A stretch of DNA of 64,000 nt from Magnolia sinica (GCF_029962835.1 NC_080574.1:40119501-40183500); one strand, 5' to 3'; positions 46,560-59,900 are shown, counted from the stretch's first letter. Program-made: numbers and translations. The notes: generated by a model from the sequence alone, not told the origin.

Positions 46560-48440
46560 TCATTGTTGATGGCCCACCCGACGATGTACATATTGTATCC
46601 ATGTTGTCCATTTAGTGGAGCCCACCTTGCTGTCCAAACCTGGATGGATGGAAAAAAAACAAAACAAAAATGTCATACTCATCAGGTGGGCCACGTACAT
46701 GTGGGACCCACCATGATGTCCGTGTTCATCTATGTTGTCCAGCGTCCAGAGACGCTGGACGAGATAGGGATGACTAACATGGAGTGCGTGCACTGACTGG
46801 GGTATGTACTAACAAGCTAACAAAAAGAAAATAATAAAATAATATTTAATACATATGAGTAAGATTTTGGGGTGGGATGTTCATGCAGGCCTCACCTTGA
46901 TACGTTAATTTAATCCAAGCCGTGCATTCTATTCCCCAGATTATTTTAAGCGTTGAGCTGAAAAATGAGGTTAATCTGACTCTCAGACGGGCCCTAGCAT
47001 AACAAACAGTGTGTCTACCACTGAAATCCACCCTGTTGTTGTGATACACCAAAAATATAGTGAATATTGGACTTGTTTGGTTCGTCTCAGGCCATGGAAT
47101 ACAATGGGTGGTGTGGATCTGCCTGATGTAGGCCCTACATGTAAAAAACCACACAAAAACCACTTTTCCAAAAAAATAATAATGGCAGCAGCAGCTGCTG
47201 CTGCTGCTTACCGTCAGAGGATGCCAGCGGCGTCCTGTTGCGTAGGTGGACGGGCCAGGGACCACGGTCCCAGCCGTGGGCCCCACTATGATGTGTGTTG
47301 TATATCCACAACGTCCATTTTGTAGGCACCCTCCGGGTAGTGGGCCACCCCAAGAATCATCCATATACAAAGCTCAGGTGGCCCACATCATAGGAACAGT
47401 GGTGATTGAACGGCTGCCATTGAAACCCATTTTTTGGGTTCACAGATGTTTCGGAACATCATGAAATTTGTTTTTCCTATTCATATGGGTCCGTGTGACC
47501 TTTTTAACGGATTGGATGGAAAGTAAACATTATGGTGGGCCCCATATGGGACCCACAGTGATGTACGTGTTTTATTCACATCGTCCACTGCCGTGGACGG
47601 TGGACACCACATGTTTATGTTTTATCAATGCCGTCCAGGCATTCGCTGGACGGCCAGTAGGCCCCATCGTGTTTGTGTTATATCCAACCATCCTTCTATC
47701 TAGTGGGCTACATATGTGGACCCCACCATGAGGTATGCCGTCCATTCATATGGGACCTACCATGATGCATGTGTTGCATCCAAACCGTCCAATCCTTTGG
47801 CAAGCTCGTCCTACAAGCTTGAGACTAAAAATAAGTCAGATCTAAGGTTCAAGTGGACCCCACCTTACTGTATGTATTCTATAATCACACCGTCCGTGGA
47901 ATGAGTGTCCAGAGGCTGGTGTTTGATTATATATATAATAATACCTAATATAAATAATAGTAGTATATAATATTATATAAATATTATATGATATGATATA
48001 GTGGACCCCACTTGGGACCCACCTGTGATGGGATTAGATTGGCAGGTGTACCACACACTAGCCTATAGCTGCTGTTGAAGCAACAGGTTATGTGGAGCCC
48101 ACCTTGTGACGTGTGCACCCCATGTGTGGGACCCTCTTTGACGCATGTGTTGTATCCAAACCATCCATCTAATTGGCAAGCCATCTTAGGCTTAAGACTA
48201 AGAATGAGGCTGATTTATCAAGTGGACCACACCACAGAAAACAGTGGAGAGACAAACGCTTACCATTGAAGTCCTTTTTGGACCATAGTAGTCTTGGGTT
48301 ATTGATATTTATTTTTCCTCCCAACCAAGTCTTTGTAACCTTACTAACAGACTAGATGGGAAATAAATTTGATGGTGGGCCTTGGAATTGTAAATGGTGA
48401 AAATCATTATCTCCACTACTATTTGTGGAATGGTCCAGAT
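46560..48440. repeat. Half-copies of the fold-back MITE family within the giant LTR
   Basis: At least four tandem-like starts occur: GTGGGACCCACCATGATGTC (about 46699), GTGGGCCCCACTATGATGTG (about 47277), GTGGACCCCACCATGAGG (about 47717) and GTGGAGCCCACCTTGTGACG (about 48089). Each is followed by a TATCCA(A/C)A(C/A)CGTCCA-type word. Some go on into GTGGACCACACCACAGAAAA. None has the inverted second arm or a TSD, unlike 25018-25575. Confidence 0.6.
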
Positions 48441-48474
48441 CCTTCAATATGATCTTTTTTTTTTGGGAATGTAT

Positions 48475-49840
48475 GAGGCCCACCTTGGTATATACATAAG
48501 GCCCATTTGAGGAGGTTCACCTTTGAGGTGTTTATGGCCCATCTATGAGGCCCACCTTTGATGTGTTTGTGGCTCATCCGTCAGGCCCACTTTGATATAC
48601 TTGTGGCCCATTAGTGCGGCCCATTGATGCAGCCCACTTGTTGTATATGAGGCCCATCGGTACGGCCCAATGATGTAACCCATCGTGATGTGTATGTTAT
48701 ACAGGCCGTTCTTTGGCTGGACCACTGGTAGGCCCAACTGTGATGTGTGGGCCCACTTGCTACATGTGCAAGGCCCACCTCTGATGAATATTTGAGGCCC
48801 ACCTATTGGCTATTTAAGGCCCACTTGTTGGATTTTTGAGGCCCACCTGTTATGTATTTTCGGCCCATATGGCATGGCCATTGTAATGTTTTGCAACCCA
48901 TTTAACGAGGCCCATTATGATGTGCATTGGGCCCATGGGTTGTGGTCATGCGATGTATCTGAGGCCCATGTGCAGGGCCCACTTGTTGTGTATATATCCT
49001 TTGTATGAGGCCTAATGCGATGTACATTAGACCTTTGTGTAAGGCTATGGGCCCGCTTTATGTTTGACTCTATATGGGCCATTGCTTGAGAGCAATGTTG
49101 ATTGAATATTCACATTGATGGGCAATGACGGTTAGATGTCCTCATTGTAACCTCCCCTTAGGCCTTGTTAGGCCCCATTCGCCATAGACAGATGGCTCCA
49201 TGCTATCGGATTGATATAACCACGGCCGAGAGCCGATCTTTACATTATTGTTGATTAGTTGTCCATCTATGGACCCCGCCTTGTTTATATATGTTGATTA
49301 TCGGTACCGATTATTGAGGCCGATCCCGAGTGTCGATTCCGAGTATTGAGGCCGATTAGTCATCAAGGTCGACTATCATGACCGATTGCCCATTTTTGAT
49401 TATAGAGATTGATTGTCGATTCCAATCCCCATTGTCGAGGCCAATTGTTGAGGCCCAATGAGATGTATATGCGGCCCGTATTTGAGGACTGTTGTGATGT
49501 GCATTTAGGCTGTGTTTAAGGCCTAATATGATGTATATGAGGCCTATGCGATGAGGCCCATTGGGATGCATTTGAGGACTAGGCTATGGAGCCCATTATG
49601 ATGTATGTTAGGCCCATGAGAAAGGCCCATTGTGATGTATTCATGGCCCACGATGCATGGCCCATTTGATGTATTCGAGACCTACGTGTAGGGCCCACAT
49701 GTCATGTATTTGAGGCCCATGAGCAGGGCCCACCTGTTGTGTATATGTGGCCCTTGAGTAAGGCCCACTGTGTTGTATATCAGGCCTTTGTGTGAGGTCA
49801 TGGATCCTCTATATGTTAGGATCTATGTGGGCCATTCCTT
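48475..49840. repeat. Degenerate GGCCCA / TGATGTAT array
   Basis: Alternating GAGGCCCA(C/T) and TGATGTAT(A/T) words recur every 25-35 bases for nearly 1.4 kb. A sub-block at 49200-49450 instead repeats GAGGCCGATT and TGTCGA. Spacing is irregular, so it is not a simple satellite. A more decayed version, in reverse orientation, is visible at about 58280-59050 in the 56971-61326 copy. Confidence 0.7.
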
Positions 49841-51816
49841 GGGGGCAAATGTTGGTTAAATGTCCACATTGTTGAAGCCGACTGTTGAGGCCGGTTATTG
49901 ACACCGATTGTGAGTATGTGATAGCATAGCATCATCATACATGCCCATACGCATCATCTGCATGTTGTTATGAGATGTGGTTGACCATTGCATATGTCAT
50001 TGGGCAGGTTGTTATGAGACTCCTTGATAGGCGAAGGTTATCTCACATGAGTGCACAGTATGCGTACGATTGATGCATGACTGGATTGTATGACTCATGC
50101 ATCTTGCATTGTGTGCCCTAGCAATATCAGGGCCGTAGCCTCCACAGGCATATCTTGGATGGTCAGATGGGACACCAAAAATGTTTGGTTCTAGCATATG
50201 GGCGCCATAGATGTCTCTGGGTGAAAATTCCTAAACCTTCGTGGCCAGGAGATGCCCCGACGTTGAGACCGAGAGGATACATGAGCGCCCGAGTGCCGAA
50301 TACCAGGAGGCCGCGTCTCCCACTGTGTCGTGGTCGGTTGGGAGGGGGTATAGCCTTACCCGCCCGAGGGTAGGGGGCAATACTAGGCTGAGTTTGACGA
50401 GCTCGTGAATGGGTCCGCTATCGACGTGCCGGATAGGTATTGGCAGACTATTGGCCAGGCGGATTGTGAGGTTTCTTATGCTCACTTGGACTGTGTGGCT
50501 GGGAGGGCGGTAGTGCCATTTGAAGTGTACTAAACCTCAGTGATGATCCCAGAGATGAACTGTACCGATATGTGGATTTAGTGAGCAGGAGTTACATACT
50601 CATTCATGCATTCATTCATTTACTATCCACTCGGGTTGGTGGTGTGCAACTATTTGTTACGTGTGCCTTCGCAATGGCTAAGATTTCGGTTGGGGCATGC
50701 GACTAACCTGAGATCAGGAGTTTACCACATTGAGTCTGACTATCCAAATTTAGGTATGGAACTGGTTTGGATAGAAGTCCCTTGTGATGGACCCCATAGC
50801 CTACGATACTACATACTATCATCCCGACTTCACACTCCAGCATGATCATTCCATTCACACCACATATTGCATTACATCTGCGGCATATGACATTTTATGT
50901 TACCTGTGTTTGTGCATTTATATAGTTTAGAGACGACATCTGATATTTGACTCTTCAGGACTTCCCATTTGCATAGTTGATTCGTATTGCGTATTCTAAT
51001 ATTGTATGACTTATGGACTTGTCAGAATTTCCGCTTATTCTGTTATCTTATGATTTGTGATCTTGTCAGTATTTCTATTTACTCTGATAATTCATGATCT
51101 TGTCAGTATTCCTGCTTATTTCAACATTGTACGATTTATGGATTACCAGTATTTTCGGTATTGTATGACTATGACATTCTATTGAATATTTGACACTTAC
51201 CTTGTGCACACACTTACACCACCCTCTAAGCTTTCTATAAGCTTATGCACAATAGATGCGTGCAGATAATGATAGGTTGCAGCAGTGTTGAGCTTAGAGC
51301 GTGCAGCGGTCTTCTGGAGCTTGACTTTCGATTTACGTATTTCCCTTTTAGTATTGTATTCAAATGTTTATATTAGTGGATATGTGATGATGATGTTGTC
51401 TTTGTAATTTGGGTAATGTTGTGGTTATGCTTATTATGAGTTAAATGTATAAAAAAAATTCTCCTTGTAAGATCCCAAAATCGAAATCTAGCATATGGAC
51501 GCTAGGAACCGAGAATGGGGTACTACGGAGGCTGTCGGCATCGGATTCGGCGATTGGGATTCCTGTGAATCCGATTTCCGGGTTTGGGGCGTGACAAAGC
51601 TTTTAAGTAAAATTCAAATCAATTCAATGTAATATCATCATTTAAACCATAATATTGAATCAAATAAATTAGAACATCATAAATCAACTAGAAGTTTCAT
51701 CCCTTGGCCTTAACTAAGAGATTAGATAAGCATACCTATCTCAAAAAATAGAAAAACAAAAAAACAAACTAGAAATCCACGGCCCACGGATTCCTCTTCT
51801 TCACCTTCTTTCTTCC

Positions 51817-51820
<4 letters not shown>

Positions 51821-51868
<48 letters not shown>
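51821..51868. repeat. (TC)24 microsatellite
   Basis: An uninterrupted 48-base TC run in the Athila-like LTR. Confidence 0.95.
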
Positions 51869-51870
<2 letters not shown>

Positions 51871-52473
51871 CCTGGAGCCTTAGGATTTGTTATAGACATG
51901 AAAAGAACCCATTTTATATAGAAAATTTACCCACCGACCTTAGAGAATTCAAACTTCTACAACAGGTTTTCGCACTGCATGGTCGACTAGACTGTGTTCA
52001 TGGTCGACTGTGAAACATCAAATAGGTCTTAGTCGACCGTGAAAATCCACGGTCAACTCTGGAAGCCTGTTCAACAATTGATAGTAAGTCAGGGTTGAAA
52101 TTTATCGGTCGACCCTGGAATTTTAGGACTTGTTTTTTTACCTTGCAGTTTTAGGATTTCATTTTCTTGGCCTTGAAATTTTAGGACTTCTTTTTCTTGG
52201 TCTCTTCACTTGTTTTCAAGCATTGTTTAACTCTCTTGATCTCATTTGGTCCGCATGTTCAAATATGCTTAATCATCGTCCATTGAGCTCTTAAATCTTT
52301 AATCACTCTTGATCACTTTGGGCTTTAAATCCTCACCTTTAGCTCAAATAATCTCGGACCTTCTAATCTTTCTTGTACATTGAAAACTCATCTAATTAAA
52401 TCATTTAAGCATGAATTTACATAGAAAAGCATTACAAAATAGGCAATAAATAAGCAATATTTAGCACTCAACA

Positions 52474-53123
52474 ATTGCCCACCAGTTGTCAAGGCTTATT
52501 AAATGGTTGTTTACAAATTAGACTAATAAAGGTTGGATAAATTATGCATTCATAGAACATGGGTGTTATTAGGTGCCGGATTGACTATTTGAAAGGCCAA
52601 TGTACCGTTTGAACAACCCTTTTGAGCTGCATCAATTGTTTGAAAGACCAAGTCTTTTATTTGCGAGTATAAGTCGACTATTTGAAAGACCCATCCCCTT
52701 TGCATTTGAATGGACTGACTGTTTGACAGGTCCATTGTTGGTTCAACCGGATGTGCATCCCTAAATGGAAGAACATGTGCCTGAACCTATGCATTTAAAT
52801 AATATACATTGTAAACCACAACTATTTTGTATATTTCCTTCAAGACTATACTTGATTAATATGTCAACCGTGTAATCTTAATAGGACTTATCACTGAGTT
52901 AGCCACTCATCATCATTTGTATGTGCAATTACACCTAACCGTAAAGGTATCGCAGGGTTGTTCGTGCCGATGTTGAACCCTGGGAGGCCCTGTTAGGAGT
53001 TTGGGGGAGTTCACTGCCGTGGAGCATGGCTGTAGCAGCCAAGCTCGGTTTCACGAGTAGTTTTATTTTATATGCCTCTTGCGTTTTCCATATTTGTAGA
53101 TTTGGACATTGTGGGTGATTTGG
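52474..53123 (+). repeat. Inverted relative of the 29800-30800 LTR region
   Basis: Read against the reverse complement of the 5 kb solo LTR, this segment shares ATGCATTCAT followed by GACTATTTGAAAGG, then CTGAGTTAGCCACTCATCATC and CGTAAAGGTATCGCAGGG. It keeps only about four of the hairpin units (52575-52745). It is a fragment of a related LTR on the opposite strand. Confidence 0.65.
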
Positions 53124-54806
53124 TGTAACATCTCAAACTTTTCAATACTCAAGTATTGAAAGTTCTCGAGTGTTACCATGAAAATTAATTTAGTATATAC
53201 ATGTGTATGTCACCAATGTAGCCTGTCCTAACCTTACATCTATTCTTTAACCTGAATCTGACCATTGAGAATAATCTTCATTCAGAGATAGGATCATCAT
53301 ATATCTAAGTATTCTCACTTGTCCCTCATAACCAACCATTAAAATCAGCTATTCACCACCAAGTAAAGATATTTGACTGTCAACTTTGATTTTAGACCAC
53401 CCGATCATAGTAAACTAATTACCTGATCTCTACTTCCGCTCATACATATATCGAATCGAGATGTTGATCCTTTTATCTTGTTTACCACCTATGAATATGC
53501 TTAACCCACCATCAAAACTACAATATGTAAAACTTACATATGTGAACAAGCCACTTAAATCTAACGGTATACATATCCTACCTCTTAATCACTCTAAAAA
53601 CCCACTTCTTGTTCATTCATTTACAAAACTGACCATACATCCACCTACATACATGGTCAGGATACTAACCATTAAGTTTTATTATTTTTAACATGTCATC
53701 TGACCATCCATTATGTTGTTTGGTATATGTACCTTCCCTTAATTAATGATAATTTTAACTTATTTGGTGAATAAATCTTTATTCATAATGATTTAGATAT
53801 GAGTTCTTTTATAAGAATTTATTATAAATGTGCCTATAACCTTATAGAACCATTAGATTTCTCAAAACTCTCATATCAAAAATAATTATAAAAATGACAT
53901 TAAGTTAGACCCTCGAATTATAGATCACATGGTTTTAGTGATCCGTTTTATATGAAACTTTATATTATGTCTATGTATCATAAATTAACCATACACGTTA
54001 AATTTTAGCCCTTAGATCATTGTACAAGTATACCAATTGACAAATCAACCCCTTAACCATTGATTTTGGTGTCCATCGAGTGCGGAAAGCTCGTGGGTAG
54101 TCGTAGTAGGATATTTCAATTCATAGGAACGACTTAAATTGCTCATCATATGGACCAAGTGTGAAATGTGAGAACCCCACCTTGGTAGGCTTTTTCTTAG
54201 GCGCGAAGTTATCCGTTTTAGGCTTATCAACTATTTCTAAATATGACCTTCCGATTTACCCACTTTCCACTGTCAATCACAACTAAAACTTGTACCACAT
54301 TTTGACTACATATGACTACGATATCATACAAAATTTAGACACCGATTTATAATCCTACACCATTGAATGTTGATCGCTTTAAAGTCAATTCCTTCATTTT
54401 AGCATAACCAGTGAAATTTTAGATTCAAGCCCATTCTATCATCGATCAACCATCAAAATTTATCCAAATGTTTACCTATATTGACTACACATTTTCTCCA
54501 AAATTGGGCCCTGATCATTAAGCGTGGACCGTTAATTGGGATCAAGTCCATTTTGGCACCCGCTATGAGAATTTTCAAGATAATCCAATCTAAATTTTGA
54601 ATTACCAAAAAAATTTTGTACCTTGGCCCTATTCGACGACCCCGTCACCATGAAAGAATTAGATTTAAAGAAAGATAGCCAGAAGAGACAAATTAGATAA
54701 ACCCAATTCAAGTGAGATGAGAAACTAATTTGAGAAACCCTTTAAAAAGGGGGCTTACATCCCTTCACTCAAAATCCCATGCCCACTACCTTCTTCTCAC
54801 ATCTAA

Positions 54807-54854
<48 letters not shown>

Positions 54855-56655
54855 TCCAAGCCTAAACGCCCGTCCCTTTTCTTCCTTCCCTACACGCCCT
54901 ATTCCTCGAGCGATATCGTGGTTTATGTAGAAGCCCTACATATAGATCTACTTAAGGTTTACATTTAAGGCCAAGGTAAGGGATTCCTTTAAGCTTACAC
55001 TAATTCGAGTTGATATATACATGAATTGTCATATTTTTGCATACATTCATTTTACTTTGATTTCCATGTCATTGATTGATGGATCTTTGTGAATATTTAT
55101 CCCTGTAAAAATTATGGTTAAAGTATGATTTTAATTATGCGTGATTTTTATGAATTCATGTGGAGTGATGGATACAAGCCTTGCCCTTTGTCAAATTTGA
55201 GAGCGACCTGTGTTTCCACTCTATATTAAGTTGGGTTTTGGTCATCTTCCCTTATTTTTATTGAGTTAGCCTAATGCTACTTTTCTCTTTTATTAGGTTA
55301 TCCTTGTGCTACCTCTCTTTATGGCTTGAACATGCATCTTCGAATTCCAAAACTCCCATGGTTCAATTAATTTCCCTATTGATGTAAGTGATGTGTTAGA
55401 GGTCTCATATCTAGTGGTTCATATGTTTTATTGTTGACGTAATGCGCTCTGGATAGTGACCTTCTTAGTTGACACGTTATTCTATGAATTTTGGGTAGTG
55501 GTGCACAAATCGATGTAAGTAATCCATAATGTGTGTTACATCACTTCCGGGATTGGATATCGTAAATAGTCATTCCATGAACAAATCATGTTATGTAATT
55601 CATCTGATCCGTTTATTGTGTTGTCTTGAGGTGTTCATGTAAAACAAGTAATGTTAGACACATTGACAAATCTTCGTAGTATGGGATGCGGGCGAGCCGG
55701 ATTTTTTATGAATTATATTCCACATTGTGATATCACTACGTATGATGGACCACATACACTATATTTAGCATGCATTCATGTAGATTTATTGTGCATATCG
55801 ATACCACTAGTAGTGGTAGAGTACGAGATGTATCAGAACCCTCACATTATTCTTATAAATGTCTTGAATTATTGTTAATCTTAAAGAATAAACATCATTA
55901 TGAGTATGACATTGACCCTCTCCAACCATATAGACATTGCTGGTGAAGTGCAAATTGAAGATATATATGATGAGCGCTCTATGAAAGATTATTCCGAATA
56001 AAAAAGAAGGATAACATTACATTTATTTAATTTCCGCTGTAAAACTTTGAATAATGTAATAAGCTCCCACTTGAGAGGGTATTATACAATTAGTTGATTT
56101 TATACTTTAAGGGAATAAGAAGTACAGTTGATTTTACTCTCGTGAATGATTACCTTTGTGAATGTAATTGGATGTGATCTATAAAAAAAATAAGGTGCGA
56201 TTTTGAAGCATCCAATTATTATTTTATTAACACCTGAAATTCTCGGGCATGAGTGTGAACTTGAGCTATGAAAATTCGGAGCATTAGATTTGGATCCCAA
56301 TGGTGGGACCCATTTTGGATAATATACTTCGTATTTCCTTTAATATGGCTCAATTGTCTTAGTTTCGGTTATCTATGCTTTTCTTTGAAGTTGCTATTAA
56401 CTGCAAGTTACTCTGATTAAATTCAAAGTATGAATGAACGTTAATTTAACTAATTACCCGCACGAGTGAATTTTTCCACATGCAACATTCCTAGGTAACT
56501 TTCGAGTTTTGTGCACCTTGAGCATCGAACTCAAGTGGCCAAAATTGAAGCATTGTCGGTGTCAGCGTCAATGAACTCAACCTTTATGTGGTTAACACCT
56601 TGGAATTCAGAACCTAAGTCACAATACTCGGGAGATGTATTTTCAAGGTGTTATA
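53124..56655 (+). repeat. Possible LTR, boundaries uncertain
   Basis: TGTAACATCTCAAAC at the left resembles an LTR opening, and GGTGTTATA at 56655 could be a mutated GTGTTACA end, but flanks TTTGG and GGTCC do not match. A TTTAAAAAGG box (about 54741) followed by a (GA)n leader (54809-54851) looks like an LTR promoter on the + strand. No protein domain is seen in the stretch. Confidence 0.35.
54809..54851. repeat. (AG)n microsatellite
   Basis: About 43 bases of uninterrupted AG repeats about 60 bases downstream of a TATA-like box, in a position typical of an LTR transcript leader. Confidence 0.9.
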
Positions 56656-56970
56656 GGTCCTTAACACTCCCTATCTAGGAGCTAATAAACATAGTGAAAC
56701 ATTCGTTGTCTAGAAGATTAATGTGTGATAAGCATAGATCCCTTCATCCTAAAATCTAAGAATAATTGTGGATTCGTGTTAGAAGGGAGAATACCAATAA
56801 GGGTCATAGTCCTAATAACCCATAATGTGAGGAGGCCACAAACCTAAAGCATGGATCAAAAAGACTATATCAAGATTGTCAAATATCAGTCTCAAGTACA
56901 TTCATTCTTGCATGATATACATCTCTTGCATCTTATTGAGTATTAACATTTTATAATCATAGACTGCATT
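56656..56970. other. Unassigned sequence
   Basis: No ORF, repeat or element end recognised in this 315-base stretch. Confidence 0.4.
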
Positions 56971-59900
56971 TGTCACGCCCCAGACTTGGTAACCGGACTC
57001 ACAAGGAACCCGATGGCCGGTTCTAGCCACAACAGCCTCCTTAGTACCCCATCCTCGGCTCCTGAGGCAAGTTTCGATCTTGGAATCTTATAAGGAGGAT
57101 TTTTCGTAATCGTATATCCATTCCAATACAAACATACCCAAGATCACAACAAGTAAATCTCAGAAATAACAAAGGCACACATTGTAAAATCTATTATGAA
57201 TTTGAACCTTTTAAATACAAGGTTGAAAGGAAATACATCTGATGACAAAAGAAGAAGGAAAGAAGATCTGCAACACTGGTCCTTGACTCAACTCCTATCC
57301 AAGCTCTGCCGCTACGACGCTAACCTAGGATCTCCTGCACGCGTCAATCGTGCATAAGCTTATAGAAAGCTTAGAGGGTGGTGAAAGTGTGTGACAATGG
57401 TGCGTAGAAGAATAATAGGTGATATAGAAGGGAAACATGATCAATGCCAATAACACTAGCATTACCAAGGTTAAGCCATGAATGAAGGAAGTCATACCAA
57501 GGCTATGCAATGCAACAAGGCTTATATAGCCGACACCAGTGCAATGCGAAGTGATGCCAATGCTTATAACCAGACCACATATCCAATACAGTTCCATCAT
57601 AAAGAATATCACCGGGGTTTGATACAGTACAGGATGACTACCGCTGTCAAGACTGCACAGTCAACGAGTGTAAGAAACCACACTACTCGCTTGTAGATAA
57701 CCATTCACCAGTAAGGCTCGACGGTAGCAGACCCATTCATGAGCTGGTCAGACTCAGCCTAGCCATGCCCTCTCACTCAGACGGATAAGGCCACATCCCA
57801 TCTCAACCGACTACACGATAGTGGGAGACGCGGCCAATGATATAAGGCACTCGGGCGCTCATGATTTCCATTCGGTCACGGCGTTGAGGCGTCTTCTAGG
57901 TACCTTGAAGGTTTAGGAGCTTTCACCCAGGGATATCCTATGCACCCCAAATGCTCAAATAATATATTTTCGGTATCCATATATAGCTATCCACGAATAT
58001 ACCAGTGGAGGCAAGGCCATGATGAAGCAAAGGCAATAATGTCCATGAGATGCGATGTCAGATGTATGAGTCACGCATACCAATCATGCACCAGCTCTAA
58101 GTACTCAATGTGAACAAGAGGGGAACTCCATCCCTCTATCATATTAACCCAATGCCCACACAAAAATGCAATCCAATCACTCAGTGATGCATATGAGTCA
58201 TGAGGGTGTGCCATACAGCGATGATGACTTAGAACATACTCCTCCTTTTCAAGGAGGGAATCAAGTCTAGGTACTTAGATAATTAATCTAAGGAACAAAC
58301 CTCTCGTGGGGGCTCAATACTTTGGGGTAGTCCACAAGGCAAAGAAGGGCCATATATAAGCCTAAAGGAATAAGCAGTCCTATTAAGGGTCCAAGGTGGG
58401 CCTTCAACCACCTATAACAGCCCCATGGGCCTACCTTAAGGCTACTAAGGAGGACATCTAACCTCAATTGGGTCCCAAAAGGGCAGCCCGCTACTACTCA
58501 AATATGAAGCAAGGCCTAGGGCCTAAGGCAATCCATGGCCTAGTAGGCTATACTCCCAACTCATAGGTAATACGATGGGCCCTCAAGTAAGGTCTGGGCC
58601 CAACCATAAAGGTCACAAATCCACATATTGTGGTGGGCCTAGTGGGCAGCCCGATAATCCAATCATATGGCAATTTCTATACTTTATCTAAGTGAGTTGG
58701 GCCTCACAACTTGGCCCAAGTACAAGGTTATTTGGTGGGCAACCAAGGGTCCCAACTACTTGCACATTATGGCCCTCAAACCCATCATAATAAGTAGTGA
58801 AATACAGGCCCAAAGGTCAAGGGACCTAACTAGAAGATTTCAAGATAAATGGGCCTACAAAGTCCAACCAAAACTATGAACATAGATCCAAAAAAAAATC
58901 CAATTGAAGTGGGCCTCCAAGTAAACATGAATGAAGCCCAAAGCGATTTCAGAGAATGACAATCTTATGTGCATAATCCATCCTTAATCTGGTGGGCCAT
59001 GCTGCCCCAAAACAGGCTATTAGGGGCAACCAGTTTGGGCCCATTACTGAATTTCCAGCCCACCTATTTCTAGGCCTGCTGGAGCCCAATAATAAATAAT
59101 ATAAATTAGGTATATGTTCCCTAGTAGCCCATATATATCTCTGTGGGTCCCACCAGGTGGGAGGACTGGATTATACACATAAAACAGGTGGACCATACTG
59201 CTGGAATGAAAGTCCGGCAGTGGTCCAATGGGCCTGGGCAATTGGCCTAAAACTCATCTAAATGGGTCCCAAAAATGGATGCCACTGAGGGAGATGGCCA
59301 TGACCCGCATAGACCATAAATGGATGGATGGTAGGGATAACAAATACATCAATGGTGGGCCCACAAGGAGGGGTGGATGGCCAACCATGGCTGGACGCCC
59401 CAGCCTGGTGGGCTGGTCCAGCCCTCACCATGATTGGCACAGGGGTTTGTTGGCCCCAAAAATTTGCAGGTAGGTCCTACCATGGGTGGACCGCACCTCT
59501 GTAACATCTCATAATTTTATAATTTACAAAAATATTTTAATTAATTTAAGGAATTCAAACAGTCCAGAAAATCTGCTAAGTGCAGAACTTTGATAGACCC
59601 TGATCTGAGCCTCCAATGATGTGGATCAATGGCCTTAAAAAATTTGAGAAAATAGGTTTTAGGTCCCCTCATATATGAACTACAAGGTGAGTTCTACGGA
59701 TGTGGCCCACCAGTAGAAAAATTATTTTATAATTAAGGATTTCCACTCTGATAAGTTGCTGGACACAGTCCAGAAATTTCAGGCTAACCACCTCACTTGG
59801 GCCACACCTTTGGGGCCTCAATCGGGGTCGGATAGGGCTGAAATTTGAGGGACATCAAGATGAGATCCCCATATTTTAGAAAAACATATTTGATGGGTAC

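Larger units (their letters stand above)
45876..51596 (+). mobile_element. Giant solo LTR, 5.7 kb, family A
   Basis: It runs from TGTAAGGCCC to GGGGCGTGACA with a perfect 5-bp duplication AAGCT (45871-45875 and 51597-51601). Two more copies on the other strand (56971-61326 and 62696 onward) share its ends and internal words such as GGTTCCAACGCCG, GACCCGCGA and ATAAGCTTATGCAC. Contents: a CT-rich stretch (46325-46560), several half-copies of the fold-back repeat (46560-48440), a GGCCCA-rich array (48475-49840), then unique sequence. There is no internal domain. A chromovirus (Tekay/Del-like) origin is inferred from the ends and size. Confidence 0.85.
45372..52473 (-). repeat. Athila-like LTR, split by a solo LTR
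   Basis: It runs from TGTTGGACAACCCCAAGTGC to GCACTCAACA. The opening parallels the Athila LTR opening (CCTCCAAGTGCAG). LTR parts are 45372-45875 and 51597-52473. GGTCGAC-type dyads lie at about 51975-52120, and a minus-strand TATA-like CTATATAAAAT lies at about 51921-51911. I could not find a convincing TSD (GTTAG left, ATTGC right), so the ends may be eroded or the element incomplete. Confidence 0.5.

Noticed and set aside
46503..47731. Overlapping open frames on both strands
   Set aside because: They follow half-copies of the fold-back repeat; similar peptides (for example GPTMM, HHGGPH) recur because the DNA repeats.
48475..49840. CRISPR-like array
   Set aside because: Spacing and motif are irregular, no constant repeat with unique spacers, and the sequence is clearly plant nuclear.
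45367..52478. Target duplication for the Athila-like LTR
   Set aside because: GTTAG and ATTGC do not match; left as an LTR without supported insertion boundaries.
52474..52490. Polypurine tract (ATTGCCCACCAG, inverse) of an Athila-like element
   Set aside because: The sequence to its right aligns with the 5 kb LTR family rather than with an Athila internal region, so a primer tract is not supported.
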